A DNA stretch of 64,000 nt from contig JAFCIZ010000001.1 of the NCBI GenBank assembly GCA_017871115.1, forward strand, positions 4,569,501 through 4,633,500, read 5' to 3'. Positions 1 to 13,070 of the stretch are shown in pieces (position 1 is the stretch's first letter; each line of letters opens with the position of its first letter). The notes below the pieces were generated by a model. That model was not told the DNA's origin, did no database searches, and saw only the letters and a list, made by a program, of their open reading frames with translations. This stretch comes from Cunninghamella blakesleeana (lineage: Eukaryota; Mucoromycota; Mucoromycetes; Mucorales; Cunninghamellaceae). The position numbers and the translations under genes are program-made.

Positions 1-188
1 TAATTAAAATATAATCGTTTTTTACATATTGCTTATTTAATGCCTATTTCATTTATATACATTATAAAACATATTATATATATATATAGAACATTCATTT
101 CATAACTATACGTTTATTTATTATTTTTCCCATAATAAAAGTAAAATATAGGTTTTTAATATTTATTTAATTTATATAATAATGCATG

Positions 189-226
<38 letters not shown>

Positions 227-234
227 CTCCCAAA
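1..234. other. AT-rich intergenic edge with AT microsatellite
   Basis: No gene is visible. The stretch is almost pure A/T and ends in an AT dinucleotide run (about 190-224) that lies directly after the stop codon of the minus-strand gene at 235. Confidence 0.6.
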
Positions 235-1500
235 TTACAATTCATCTTTTTGATCCACATTTATCTTCTTCCATGAATGCAATAATCTTTCCAATTTATC
301 CAATTGTAAATCGATTTGAGCAACGGATTGACGTTGACATTGGATTAAGAATTGACGTAATTTTTGGACTACTTGGTGATATTCATCAGAGGCATGTTTG
401 ATAGCACTAGCATTGACTAAATAATCATAAATCGATTTCAATTCTTTCTCAGTATAACCGATTTTACGATAAGTGTCTTGTTCAAGTTGATGCCAAAATT
501 CATCAAAGGTTTGTTTTTTTTCCTTTGGTTTCGTGGTAGATGTTGAGACAAGAGGTTCTACATTCCTTTGTAACAATACAATAGATGCCCAATGATCAAG
601 TTGTCTATTAAAATAATCGAAAAGAGAGCCTAATGAAAATAAAGAGGTATTGCTATCGTTGCTATTGCTGTCGGTGTTAGATACAGGAGGTAAACCAAGA
701 TAATCATGGGCAAAGATTTTAAATCCAATTATGCTGCTTTGTAATGAATCTAAAACAAGATCTACCTTATCATTGACAATATCACCTACTTGCTTTGCAA
801 ATGCATCCCATTCTTCTTTATCATTTAATGTTTCTAAATGTACCATAGCTTCATCTAATACATGTTGTAAGGATTTAACTTGTTCCGTAGTTAATTCATT
901 AGCAAAAGGTTTTATTGTTTCTTCTAACCATGTATGATAAGGATCTTTTTCATCCCATTTAAAAAGAGATTGCTTATCATCATTTTTATTATTAGAGCCA
1001 AGCCAGGAAGACCAGAAAGGGGAAGGTGTTGGGGGTGTCAAAGTATCTTCAATATCATGAATAAATTGATTCCATTGTTCCAAAGATAAGTATTGCGTAA
1101 CAGTATTTTTGATATTATTATTTTTTATTGTATCGAGAAACCATTCATGAACATTTTCTTTTGTTAACTTGCCTTGAATTTCTAAACGTTGTAAAGCGTG
1201 TTGAAGAGGTTCAAGTATATGCTGACGTTGTTCTATTTCTATCATACCATAATAATCCTTTAACTTTAAATCCAATCCTTCTATTAATCGTTCTACCCTA
1301 TTACCAAATAATTCTGTATTGACTGTAACAGCATCACGATATTTCTTTACTCTTTCTAAAAAACGCGTATCATCTACATCATCTTTCTGAATACCATATT
1401 TTTGAAGATAAGTTTGTGCTTCTTTACGCGCTAAAAATAATAATAGTAATATTAATAAAAATTAATGGTAAATAAGTACTGAATTAATAAAAACAAATAC

Positions 1501-1551
<51 letters not shown>

Positions 1552-1680
1552 GAAAAAGTGGAAATATATAGCTCGACTTTTTAGTAATAGTAATAAAAAT
1601 TAATTACATTCAAAACCAACAACATTTGAGGTAAATAAAGTAGCTATTACTACTAAATAAATAAATAGTACTGTTTTCAT
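235..1680 (-). CDS. Secreted or ER-luminal protein of unknown function, two exons
   Basis: Exons complement(1608..1680) and complement(235..1430) give 422 residues. Exon 1 encodes a textbook signal peptide (MKTVLFIYLVVIATLF, residues 1-16, then TSNVVGF), and the split codon T|CG keeps the frame. The body is charged and helical-looking with repeated Trp/Leu segments (HEWFLDTIK, YHTWLEETIKPF, DEFWHQLEQD) and a Ser/Asn-rich linker near residue 280. The spaced W/L/I pattern vaguely recalls fungal ISH1/MSC1 stress proteins, but I cannot assign a family. No transmembrane segment follows the signal and no KDEL-type end is present, so it may be secreted. The 177-bp intron (1431..1607) contains an ATT microsatellite. 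It is divergently transcribed from OLE1. The ORF is sure; the function is unknown. Confidence 0.7.
1501..1552. repeat. (ATT)n microsatellite inside an intron
   Basis: About 17 uninterrupted ATT/TTA units lie inside the only intron of the flanking minus-strand gene. Confidence 0.9.
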
Positions 1681-2265
1681 ATTTAAATAATAAATAACCC
1701 AGTAGTAAAAAAAAAAAGGCAAGAGGCAAAAAAAATTTTCTCAATAATTTAAAAAAATGATGCGGAGATTGAAAATATATTTAAACAGTTGCCAAACAAT
1801 TGTTTATATTTTTGTGTGAATGCATGAAAAAATACCATTATTTTATTAAATGAAATGACCATTTTAATTTATTTTGATTGAAAAAGGTTAATAAATAGTT
1901 TGTCAATATTCATTCTAAAAAAGGCATTTGCTTTTTTAATTCATTTTACATTATGAAACTTCGACTACTAAAATAATCATACTCAACCCAATCTGCCCAA
2001 CATCGGGGTAAAAAAATGAATTTTATTTTGTGGTCTGATTTTCTTTTCATATTTCTTGAAAAAATAAAATAAAATTATTCCTAATAAGTGATTTTCTTCT
2101 ATACATTGATCGTTCATGATTTGATATTTTTATGGGATTTTGGGGCACTTTGGGGTGAAATAAAAATAAGAAACAAAAAAGATATAAAAAGAGTTTGATT
2201 TTTTTTATTAAACTGATTAATTTTTCTTTAAATCCATCAATTATTTTATAAAACAAAAAAATAAA
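1681..2265. promoter_or_regulatory. Divergent promoter region of the secreted-protein gene and OLE1
   Basis: This 585-bp gap lies between two start codons that point away from each other. It is A/T-rich with poly-A and poly-T tracts. I see no clear TATA box or operator and no ORF worth calling. Confidence 0.5.
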
Positions 2266-4000
2266 ATGTCGACAGCAACTTTTACTACTATTAGTACATT
2301 AATCGACCAAGAAAAGAAAAAAAATTCAATTTCTTTTAAAGAATATAAAGGTTATCAAGAAGATGATATTACATATGCTTATACTGCTTCGGAAGCTAGA
2401 AAAAAAGCTTTACCAGTCTCTAAAATGCCTCCTTTATTTGATGAACCAACAACATTTCAAAACTTCCATCAACATATCAATTGGATACAATCCATTTTAT
2501 TAATCGCCACCCCCTTAATTGGCATATATGGGTGCTTCACCACTACATTAAATTATAAAACATTATATTGGTCTATTGTTTATTATTTTATCACTGGCTT
2601 GGGAATTACTGCTGGGTATCATCGCTATTGGAGCCATCGATCTTATTCTGCTACTTTTATCACACAAATTTTTTTACTTTTAGCTGGAAGTGGAGCCGTA
2701 CAGGGATCCATTCGTTGGTGGTCAAGAGGTCACCGTGCTCACCATAGGTATATGATTATTACAAAGAAGTTGAATTATAAATAATAATATTTTTAATAAT
2801 AGTAATAATAATAGTCAAGTAATTTTTCTGATTCCTTTATTTGTTTTTTATACTTATATAAATATACTATTATTTTAGATGGACAGATACGGATAAAGAT
2901 CCTTATGCAGCCACAAGAGGCTTCTTTTTTTCTCATATTGGTTGGATGTTGGTTAAACGACCTAGATCAAGAATTGGATATGCTGATGTATCGGATTTAC
3001 AAAAGGATCAGCTTGTTCAATTTCAACATCGCTATTATCCTTGGTTTGCTCTTTTGATGGGATTTTTATTTCCTACTCTTGTAGCTGGTCTAGGGTGGAA
3101 TGATTATAAAGTAAAATTTGTTTTATTTCTTTAAAAAAAATAATAATAACAATAGCTCTAATAAATGATATACTCGTTCTTTTTTTTCATGTAGGGTGGC
3201 TTTTTTTATGCAAGTGTATGTAGACTAGTATTTGTTCATCATGCTACATTTTGTGTTAATAGTTTAGCTCATTATATTGGTGAAACTACATTTGACGATT
3301 TTCATACACCTAAAGATCATTGGTTAACAGCTTTTGTCACTTGTGGAGAAGGGTATCATAATTTTCATCATGAATTTCCTCAAGATTATCGTAATGCTAT
3401 CATTTGGTATCAATATGATCCTACGAAATGGTTAATTCGTACGTTATCTTTCTTTGGTTTGACATATAATATGAAAACATTTCCTTCAAACGAAATCAAA
3501 AAAGGACAATATCAAATGGAAGAGAAGCGAATTTATAACAAAAAGAAAAATTTAACGTATGGTACAGCTATTCAGTGTTTACCTATTTATACTTGGGATG
3601 AATGTAAGTTAGGAATTTTTCTTAAAAAAATAAAAATAAAAAAAGAAGATGTTGAAGTTTTGGTATTAACAATAATGATTTGCTTTTATTTATTTATTTA
3701 TTTAAAAAAAAAGTCCAACATCAAGTTTCAAAAAAAGGTCAAAAATGGACTGTTATCGAAGGCATTATTTATGATTTAAAAGATTTTGATCATCCTGGAG
3801 GTATGAATTATTTAAAATCAAGTTTTGGAAAAGATATGACAACGGCTTTTAATGGAGGTATATATAATCATAGTAATGGAGCAAGACATTTATTAACTTC
3901 TAAAAGAGTAGGCATACTTAAATATGGTATGGAAGTTATGCGTGATCATCCAGAAATTCCTGTCTATGATATTAATTTAGAACCTAAAAAATCCAAATAA
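2266..4000 (+). CDS. OLE1: Acyl-CoA Delta9 (stearoyl-CoA) desaturase with C-terminal cytochrome b5 domain
   Basis: Exons 2266..2747, 2879..3110, 3195..3603 and 3714..4000 give 469 residues, with all junctions in frame. The enzyme places the first double bond in stearoyl/palmitoyl-CoA at the ER membrane using O2 and electrons from cytochrome b5. The three iron-binding histidine boxes are visible: HRYWSHR, HRAHHR and HNFHHEF (HxxHH). Hydrophobic segments lie before box 1 and around residues 205-255. The last exon encodes the fused cytochrome b5 domain with the heme motif FDHPGG and a second histidine in NGARH, as in yeast OLE1. Length agrees with fungal homologues (about 450-510). Intron 3 has an unusual purine-rich acceptor (AAAAAAAAAG), but the frame and the b5 homology support it. 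Confidence 0.95.
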
Positions 4001-4486
4001 TAAAGATAACATTTCCATAAAAAGAAAATGATCGCCCTTATTATTTACCTTTTTTTAATAAAAATAAAAATAAAAATAATATATATTTAACGTTTTTGTT
4101 ATGACATTTTTTTTATTATTTATCTTTAGTTCTAAATAAGGAAATCAAGATAAGGTTAAGAAATTAAATATCTATTTTTTTTTGTTTAAATAAGTCTTAT
4201 ATCTTTATTTATATAGGAATTTTTTCAATTCCATTGACTTGTATTTAGTAAGAAAAAGAAGGAAAAGAAAAAAAGAAACACGGGGAACTTTATTATTAAT
4301 CTTATGCTTGTCAGCTGAAAGCACGCTTTAAAAAATTAATATGGTAGTGAGAGGCTGGCGGCGGAATTTTAAAAATTATTGAACACAAAGATTTTTAAAA
4401 AAATTATCTTTTTTTTTTGCTCTTTCCTTTTGTTTTTGTTTTTGTTTTTTTAGTTATCATTATTAAAATCTTTTTTAATACATATA
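4001..4486. other. Intergenic, 3' of OLE1 and promoter of the NADH dehydrogenase gene
   Basis: AT-rich gap between two co-directional genes, with T-rich and A-rich tracts and a short mixed stretch (4250-4360). No ORF or RNA gene seen. Confidence 0.5.
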
Positions 4487-5773
4487 ATGCAAACTGCTTC
4501 GAGAACTATTACTAGTAAGTTATGATTTAAAAAATAAAATTGCATATAGAAATCCTTTTATTATTAGTATTACTATTATTTTATCATAAAATACGTTTGA
4601 CCAACTTCCCTTATCTACAATATCTCCTTGTCCCCAACAAAATTAAAAATAAAAAAAGAGAATAGTCCATGCCAATCAATGCTACCATTATTTATATGTT
4701 TATATGTTTATTTTATTTAGGTTCAGCTCTTCGTGTCAGTCAACGTCGAGTATTTAATTACTCATCTTTTATTAAAGCAACACAGAGATATAACAGTACT
4801 TTAAGTGATCCTGTCAGAAAGCCTCGTTCTAAATGGCACACTTTTAAAACGATTGTCAAATTTGGTACTGTAGCTTTTCTTGCTACTGGTGCTTATTGTA
4901 AGTTGGTTAATAAAATTATATTAGATTGAAAGAAACGAAATATATATATGCGTGCATAACTTCTAAATACATTCTTGTTATTATTATTTCCTAACTCATA
5001 TATTTAAATAATCTGAAACCAAAAGCCATGTATGAACATCGTCACCCTCCTTACCAAACAGAAACAGATCCAACTAAAAAAACTATTGTAGTTCTTGGTA
5101 GCGGTTGGGCTTCTACATCTTTTTTAAAAGCTATCGATACGGACGAATACAATGTTGTAGTCGTCTCTCCTAGAAATTACTTTTTATTCACCCCTTTACT
5201 TCCTAGCTGTACTGTGGGTACCATTGATTCAAGATCTATTATTGAACCTATTCGATTCATTACTCGCCATAAATCAAAAGCTGTTAAAGTATATGAAGCT
5301 GAATGTACTGATATTGATCCCGATAACAAAATGATTACGATTGTCGGTAAGTAATAATTTAAAAAATAAGTAGTTGCAAAAAAAAAGAGTATATATGTAT
5401 ACTATATAGTTAATCATAATCACCCTTTTTTCTTATTATATTACTACTTTATTTAGATAATTCTGAAATTAAAGGTAAAAAAGCACAAAGCACAATATCA
5501 TATGATTATCTTATTGTTGGCGTTGGTGCAATGAATCAAACGTTTGGTATCAAAGGTGTACAAGAATATGGATGTTTCTTAAAAGAAGTTTGGGATGCTC
5601 AAAAGATTCGTAGTAAACTAATGGATTGTATTGAAACAGCCGGATTCCCTGAACAATCTCCTGAAGAAATAGATCGCTTATTGCACATGGTTGTAGTAGG
5701 TGGCGGCCCAACGGTAAATTCGCCATAATATAAATCACAATCTTAAATGTAATGTAAATAATTATATAAAAGG

Positions 5774-5804
<31 letters not shown>

Positions 5805-6738
5805 GTATATGTATATGAAATTTTGTTTTTAGGGTGTTGAATATGCAGCAGAATTACATGATTTCTTAATAGATGATTTAACAGCATGGTACCCTGACCT
5901 TGCCGGAAAATTGAAAATTACGTTGGTGGAAGCTTTACCTAACGTGTTACCAGCATTCTCTAAACAATTGATTGATTATACAGAATCCACTTTTAAAGAA
6001 CAAAATATTGATATTCATACCAAAACTATGGTGAAAGAAGTACGTGAAAAGGAAATTGTTGTACAAAAGCCTGATGGAACATTAGAAACTATGCCTTATG
6101 GACTTTTGGTATGGGCTACTGGTAATACCTCACGTCCTTTAGTACGTGATTTAATGGCCAAATTCCCTGAAAGTCAAACTATTCGTCGTGGTTTAGCTGT
6201 TGATGATTGGTTATGTCTTCAAGGTTCTGAATCTATTTATGCTCTTGGCGATGCTACCGCTACAAAATATGCCCCTACTGCTCAAGTGGCTGCTCAACAA
6301 GGTAAATATTTAGCTCGTGTTTTCCATCAAATGGCTCTTTGTGATAAACTTGAAGCTGAATTACAACATGTTTCTGAAGAAAATCGTGCAAAGAAGGAAC
6401 GTAAATTACAAAAAGCTAAAGATATTAAACCATTCCATTATTCTCACCAAGGCTCCTTATGGTAAGTTTGATAAATTAAGGTAAAATAAAGTAAAATAGA
6501 GCAGCTCTGATAAACTTATTACTGTTATGGTGATTCTTTTTTTAGTTACGTTGGTTCTGATAAAGCTATTGCTGATTTACCATTTGGTCCTGGTAACCTT
6601 TCTACTGGTGGTGTTGCCACTTATGCATTCTGGCGCTCAGCTTATGTTTCTAATCTTTTTTCAGGACGTAATCGTGCTTTAGTTATTACTGATTGGTTAA
6701 AGAAAAATATTTTAGGTCGTGATATTTCTAGAGAATAG
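4487..6738 (+). CDS. NDE1: Alternative (type II) NADH dehydrogenase, mitochondrial, NDE/NDI type
   Basis: Six exons (4487..4514, 4721..4897, 5026..5346, 5457..5713, 5833..6461, 6546..6738) give 534 residues in one frame. The enzyme is a rotenone-insensitive, non-proton-pumping FAD enzyme passing electrons from NADH to ubiquinone. The N-terminus (MQTASRTITSSALRVSQRR) is an amphipathic, Arg/Ser-rich mitochondrial presequence, followed by a hydrophobic segment (FGTVAFLATGAY). Two Rossmann motifs are seen: VVLGSGWAS (FAD, about residue 90) and VVVGGGPTGVE (NADH, about residue 257), plus the quinone-site-like AQVAAQQGKYLA. The C-terminus DWLKKNILGRDISRE is typical. No EF-hand insert is present. 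The membrane segment before the first Rossmann fold favours an external (NDE) enzyme, but internal orientation cannot be excluded. The intron before exon 3 ends in AAAAG. Confidence 0.93.
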
Positions 6739-6763
6739 ACTTTTTTTTTAAAAAAAACACCTA

Positions 6764-6805
<42 letters not shown>

Positions 6806-7001
6806 CATTCATTATTTATTTTTAGAAATTAGATCATATACAATCATGAATTATAAATTATAAAATAATATTTAAATATTATTTAAATTAATATAAACCA
6901 TATAATAATACTTTATTATTATTATTATTAAGTGAATATAAGGTAGTTGAGTAATATAAAAAAACTACAGACGATATAAGATGGTATGGGGATGGAGAAA
7001 C
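6739..7001. other. Convergent 3' intergenic region with AT microsatellite
   Basis: Space between the stop codons of the NADH dehydrogenase (+) and the kinase (-). It holds an AT run (about 6768-6792) and an ATT run (6911-6930). No gene seen. Confidence 0.5.
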
Positions 7002-8941
<1,940 letters not shown>

Positions 8942-9476
8942 TATTATTATAATGTATATTTTTTTTAATAAAAAAAAAAGCGAATAAAAAAAAAAAGTAA
9001 AAATAAAAAAGAAAGGGGAAGAAAAAAAAGTTAAATTATTTTTTATTGTCTACTTTTTCAGATCATTTTTAAATTCAATGTCCGTATATCACATGATTGT
9101 ATATCAAATCAAATATATTTCACTTTACTATTCACTTTTCAATGCTTCTTTCATATTCATATGCCATTATTACTATTGTAGTTTAATTTAACAATGACTT
9201 TTCGAAAAATAGTATTGTTTTTTCTTTTCAGATTATAATAATAAGAAAAAATGGTCATAATATATAAAAAAGAGAAAAAAAATAATCAAACAATAATTTT
9301 ATTATTAACTATTGAAATAAATAGGTGAAAAAAGCGTATTAAAAAAAAGTAGACCAAAATGGAAACCAAGTCACCAGATTTCATTTAACTTCTTAAATTT
9401 TTTATTTCCCCTCTCTTTCTTTCACTTTTCTTTTATTTTTATTTTTCCCTCTTAATAAAAAATAACAGTATATAAA
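8942..9476. promoter_or_regulatory. Divergent promoter region of the CaMK-type kinase and NFU1
   Basis: This 535-bp gap lies between two divergent start codons. Homopurine (A/G) tracts lie next to the kinase start and pyrimidine-rich tracts (about 9410-9450) next to the NFU1 start. No defined element recognised. Confidence 0.45.
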
Positions 9477-10413
9477 ATGGCATCTCGTTTGACAAACAGA
9501 CTTTTTCAAACATCCAAATCTACTTTTAACAGATCTTTAATAAATTGCCATAAACGTTCCATAATGAGCCAGTCTTCTTTTTACACAAACTTACTCTCAG
9601 CTTACAAATCACCAACCATAAAACATAATACGAAAATAACCAAACCTCTTTGGGCTAATCAAGGTAAGTTTATTAATAATAATAATAATAGATACCATAG
9701 CAATAGTAGTAATAGTAGTAATCCTTCCTTATTATTATTATTTTACTTTATTAAAAAAATGAAAATTAATATATTTAGTACGTACAATGTTTATCCAAAC
9801 GGAACAAACACCTAATGACGATAGTCTCAAATTTATCCCGGGAACAACAGTATTAGGCAATGGAGCAATGGAATTTTTAGATATTCGTAGTTCAATGAAA
9901 TCGCCTTTAGCCAAACAATTATTTCAAATTGAAGGTGTGGTTGGTGTATTTTTTGGACCTGACTTTATTACTGTCAACAAGGATACACAAACGGAATGGT
10001 CATTAATGAAACCGGATATTTATGCTTCTATCATGGATCATTTCGCTTCAGGTCAACCTATTGTCTTTGACGAAAATGATTTATTAGCCAGCGACACTGC
10101 CATTCATCCCGATGATTCAGAAGAAGTCCAAATGATTAAAGAATTGTTAGATACACGCATTCGTCCTGCTATTCAAGAAGATGGTGGAGATATTGAATAT
10201 TGCGGATTCGACGATGGTATTGTGAAATTGAAATTAAAAGGTAGCTGTCGTGGCTGCTCTAGCTCTACAGTTACATTGAAAAATGGTATTGAAAACATGT
10301 TGATGCATTACATCCCCGAAGTACAAGGAGTTGAACAAGTAATTGATGAATCCGAATCTATCGCCTTACAAGAATTAGATAAATTAGAACGTCGTCTCAA
10401 TGATAAAGATTAA
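9477..10413 (+). CDS. NFU1: NFU1-type iron-sulfur cluster scaffold, mitochondrial
   Basis: Exons 9477..9663 and 9779..10413 give 273 residues. NFU1 receives and delivers 4Fe-4S clusters to mitochondrial targets such as lipoate synthase and aconitase; an aconitase gene lies in this same window. A Ser/Arg-rich presequence occupies residues 1-60. The Nfu N domain follows ([18 protein letters not shown] through [15 protein letters not shown]), then the NifU C-terminal domain with the cluster-binding CRGC (CxxC) pair. The split codon G|TA gives [13 protein letters not shown], matching the family consensus across the junction. Length is normal for eukaryotic NFU1 (about 250-270). It converges on the prefoldin gene. 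Confidence 0.95.
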
Positions 10414-10693
10414 ATTATTTTTTAATTTTCTTGAATAAAAAAAATATTGGATAGATTATTTACACTCGATTATAATAAAAAATAGATGATTTGATATATA
10501 TAAAAAGTGAAAAAAAAAAAAGGTAGTGTGTATACGCGTACATAATGAAAATAGGAATAATGTATATACTTTTTAATTAAAAGGGAATAATAACAATCAA
10601 AAAATATACACATAAAAAAATCGTATCTTTTTAATCATACATATTATAATAAACAATTTATATATATATTTTTTAATCAAAAGGGAATAAGTT
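10414..10693. other. Convergent 3' intergenic region
   Basis: Space between the stop codons of NFU1 (+) and prefoldin 4 (-). A/T-rich; AATAAA-like signals occur on both sides but none is decisive. Confidence 0.45.
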
Positions 10694-11413
10694 TTAATCT
10701 TTTTCTAAGTTGATGGCATTTCCAAATTTGGCATAAAGAGATTTTTTTAATTCATTCATTTGATCTTGAGTACTGTTAATTTGACTTTCGATATCTTCCA
10801 ATTTTAATCCTAATTTCGTTGATTCCTTTTCAACACGTTCTACTGCTTCAGATACCGGGATATGTACAAAAGCATCCCCAATTTTATGTCTTACTAATTC
10901 ATCTTCATCAGCTAATTCTAATTCTAATCCAACATCATCTAAATACTCTTTTTCTTGCTATAACCATTCAATAATATATATTAGATTAGACTAAATTATA
11001 TACGTTCATGTACTCTTATTCCAATTATTCCAATTATTATTTACCTTTATCTTTGCATGTTCTTCTTCGAGATCATCAATCTTTGAATTAAGTTTACTAA
11101 AACTATTAATTTGTTGTTGATCAGCCCAAGAAACCTCTACTTCAGAATCAACCTCTTCTTGTTTATTAAGCTATTAAAAATAATAAAAATAAAATAAAAA
11201 TAAAAACAAATAAATAAATAAATTTCATCCTTTCAAATTTTTTTATATATGGGCTATTGTTCTTTTTTTATATATAACTCGATCACTTTTTTTTTTTTAT
11301 TAAATAAAAAATAGTAATATGATATTATATGAAACAATCAAAAATATAATGAATAAATACTATTATATTTTCTATTTATTATATATAAAAATTACCATAC
11401 GAATATTAGACAT
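10694..11413 (-). CDS. GIM3: Prefoldin subunit 4 (GIM3/PFDN4)
   Basis: Exons complement(11396..11413, 11045..11170, 10694..10957) give 135 residues, the usual length for this beta-class prefoldin subunit. The hexameric chaperone hands nascent actin and tubulin to the CCT chaperonin in the cytosol. Family landmarks: VSWADQQQINSFSKLNSKID at the first coiled coil, KIGDAFVHIPVSEA at the central beta hairpins, a second coiled coil (VERVEKESTKLGLKLEDI) and the ending LYAKFGNAINLE. Because the gene is split into three pieces, no single long ORF shows it. The first exon is only 18 nt. An LTR lies 134 bp upstream of its start codon, pointing the other way. Confidence 0.93.
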
Positions 11414-12171
11414 GATGTATTTGACACGTAGAAAATATTATTTTATTTTGAAAAAAGAAAATGAAAGGGAAAAATAAAAAAATGAGTTTTAAAAAAAGTC
11501 GACTGAATTTAAAATTTTCTCTCAAAATCTTATTGGATCATGGTTATTGTTGCGCGATGGATTCGCTTGGATCATTTCGAAGACCGCTCATGGAATTTGA
11601 TTGGTTAAAATATTTCATCATTTTTGGTAACAATTTTTCTAACACTTTTTATATCATTTTCGATAACAAATTTGTTAACACTTTTGGTGACAAATTTGAT
11701 GACAAAATCAGTAACACTTTTTATGTCGAATCTGACATAAAATATAAAACCTTATTTTTATTTTTTTATATAAATACTCGACAATTTTTATTTTATTTTT
11801 GAAAAATCAGTTAATAACAAGTTAATTTTAAATAAAAGAACTTATATTATAACCAATAAGTCTATTAACTCATCTTTTTAACTAAAGATTATTTTTATTT
11901 TATATTAATATTGTTGATTACTATCCAATATTACTTTATATTATTTTATTATAATAATCGTTGATCTTTATCCGATATTATACTTATTTTATTTTAATTT
12001 TATTACTTTGTCTATATAATTGTTGATCTTTATCCAATTATATAATTTATTTTATTTTACTTTATTATTTTATTTTTATTTTAAACTATAAATCTAAACT
12101 AAGTTGTATCTACTTATAAAACAAGATACTGGTGCTCACTGACAACTAAACTAAACTACAAAGCTATCTAC

Positions 12172-12895
12172 TGTTATGGTATGGTTGAACTTATCATACC
12201 TAAATAATCCTAAAAATAATTTTTAAATATATTTTTAAACAAGTGTTTTTGCATATATAAATATATGCATATATATATATATTAACTTTATATTTTATCC
12301 AATAGTATTTCATAATTTTATATATATTTATTTATTTTATCTTTTATAACTTTATCAATTTATACTCCTCCTTGTTATAATGGTCTTTATAACTTACCTA
12401 CCAATCTGGGTTTGAATTCAGATCATTTTTATATATAAAGGAGCGAAATTTTATTTTATTTGAAAAAATCAGTTAATACGAAGTTAATATTCAGTTAATT
12501 TGAAATAAAGATTTATATATATTAAATTCTCTTAACTCATCTTTTTAGCTAAAGATTATATTTACTTTATATTAATATTGTTGATTACTATCCAATATTA
12601 CTTTATATTATATTATTATAATAATCGTTGATCTTTATCCGATATTATATTTATTTTATTTTAATTTTATTATTTTGTCTATATAATTGTTGATCTTTAT
12701 CCAATTATATAATTTATTTTATTTTATTTTATTATTTTATTTTTATTTTAAACTATCAATCTAAACTAAGTTGTATCTACTTATAAAACAAGATACTGGT
12801 GCTCACTGACGACTAAACTAAACTACAAAACTATCTACTTTCCAAAACTATAAAAGGAAATTCTACTTTTCAAACAACCCAAAATTTACACAACA
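12172..12895 (+). repeat. 5' LTR of element A
   Basis: 724 bp, TG...CA. It carries a TATA-like TATATATAAAG at about 12428-12440, three stem-loops (12573..12711), a PBS-like TGGTGCTCACTG at 12797..12808 and the insertion-hotspot segment (12777..12857). Subfamilies differ completely upstream of the TATA region but share the sequence downstream, which places the U3/R border near 12440. Confidence 0.93.
12573..12711 (+). promoter_or_regulatory. Three tandem stem-loops with a conserved 12-nt loop, in R/U5
   Basis: Hairpin 1: TAATATTG (12573-12580) pairs with CAATATTA (12593-12600). Hairpin 2: ATAATCG-type arm ending at 12627 pairs with CGATATTAT from 12640, with one bulge. Hairpin 3: TATATAATTG (12680-12689) pairs with CAATTATATA (12702-12711). 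Each loop is 12 nt, TTGATTACTATC once and TTGATCTTTATC twice. Stems differ in sequence but keep pairing. The set recurs in every LTR of this superfamily in the window (for example 20070..20208 and about 30282..30421). A structured RNA element in the genomic transcript is the likely reading; the role is unknown. Confidence 0.75.
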
Positions 12896-12900
12896 TATTT

Positions 12901-12918
12901 TGGTGCTCATTGGCGGGG
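12901..12918 (+). promoter_or_regulatory. Candidate primer-binding site of element A
   Basis: TGGTGCTCATTGGCGGGG begins 5 nt after the 5' LTR. The same site with one base changed (TGGTGCTCACTGG...) lies at the same 5-nt distance in elements B (30075..30092, minus) and C (39056..39073, minus). It starts with the TGG expected to pair with a tRNA CCA end. I could not name the tRNA. Confidence 0.65.
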
Positions 12919-13070
12919 GATATACTAAAAATCCAGGGAAACACTAATTATCAAGGAATAACTAAATCTATAAAAGAATATAATCAAGAATACTTAAATT
13001 CAAGTAAACAACTACTTTAAAAATATACAAACTTTATCATCCTATTTCAAAAACTTATCTTTATATTCCA

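Noticed and set aside
11461..11802. 113-codon frame beginning upstream of the solo LTR
   Set aside because: It straddles the LTR boundary and the target duplication; the LTR part is in another frame from the ORF4 tail.
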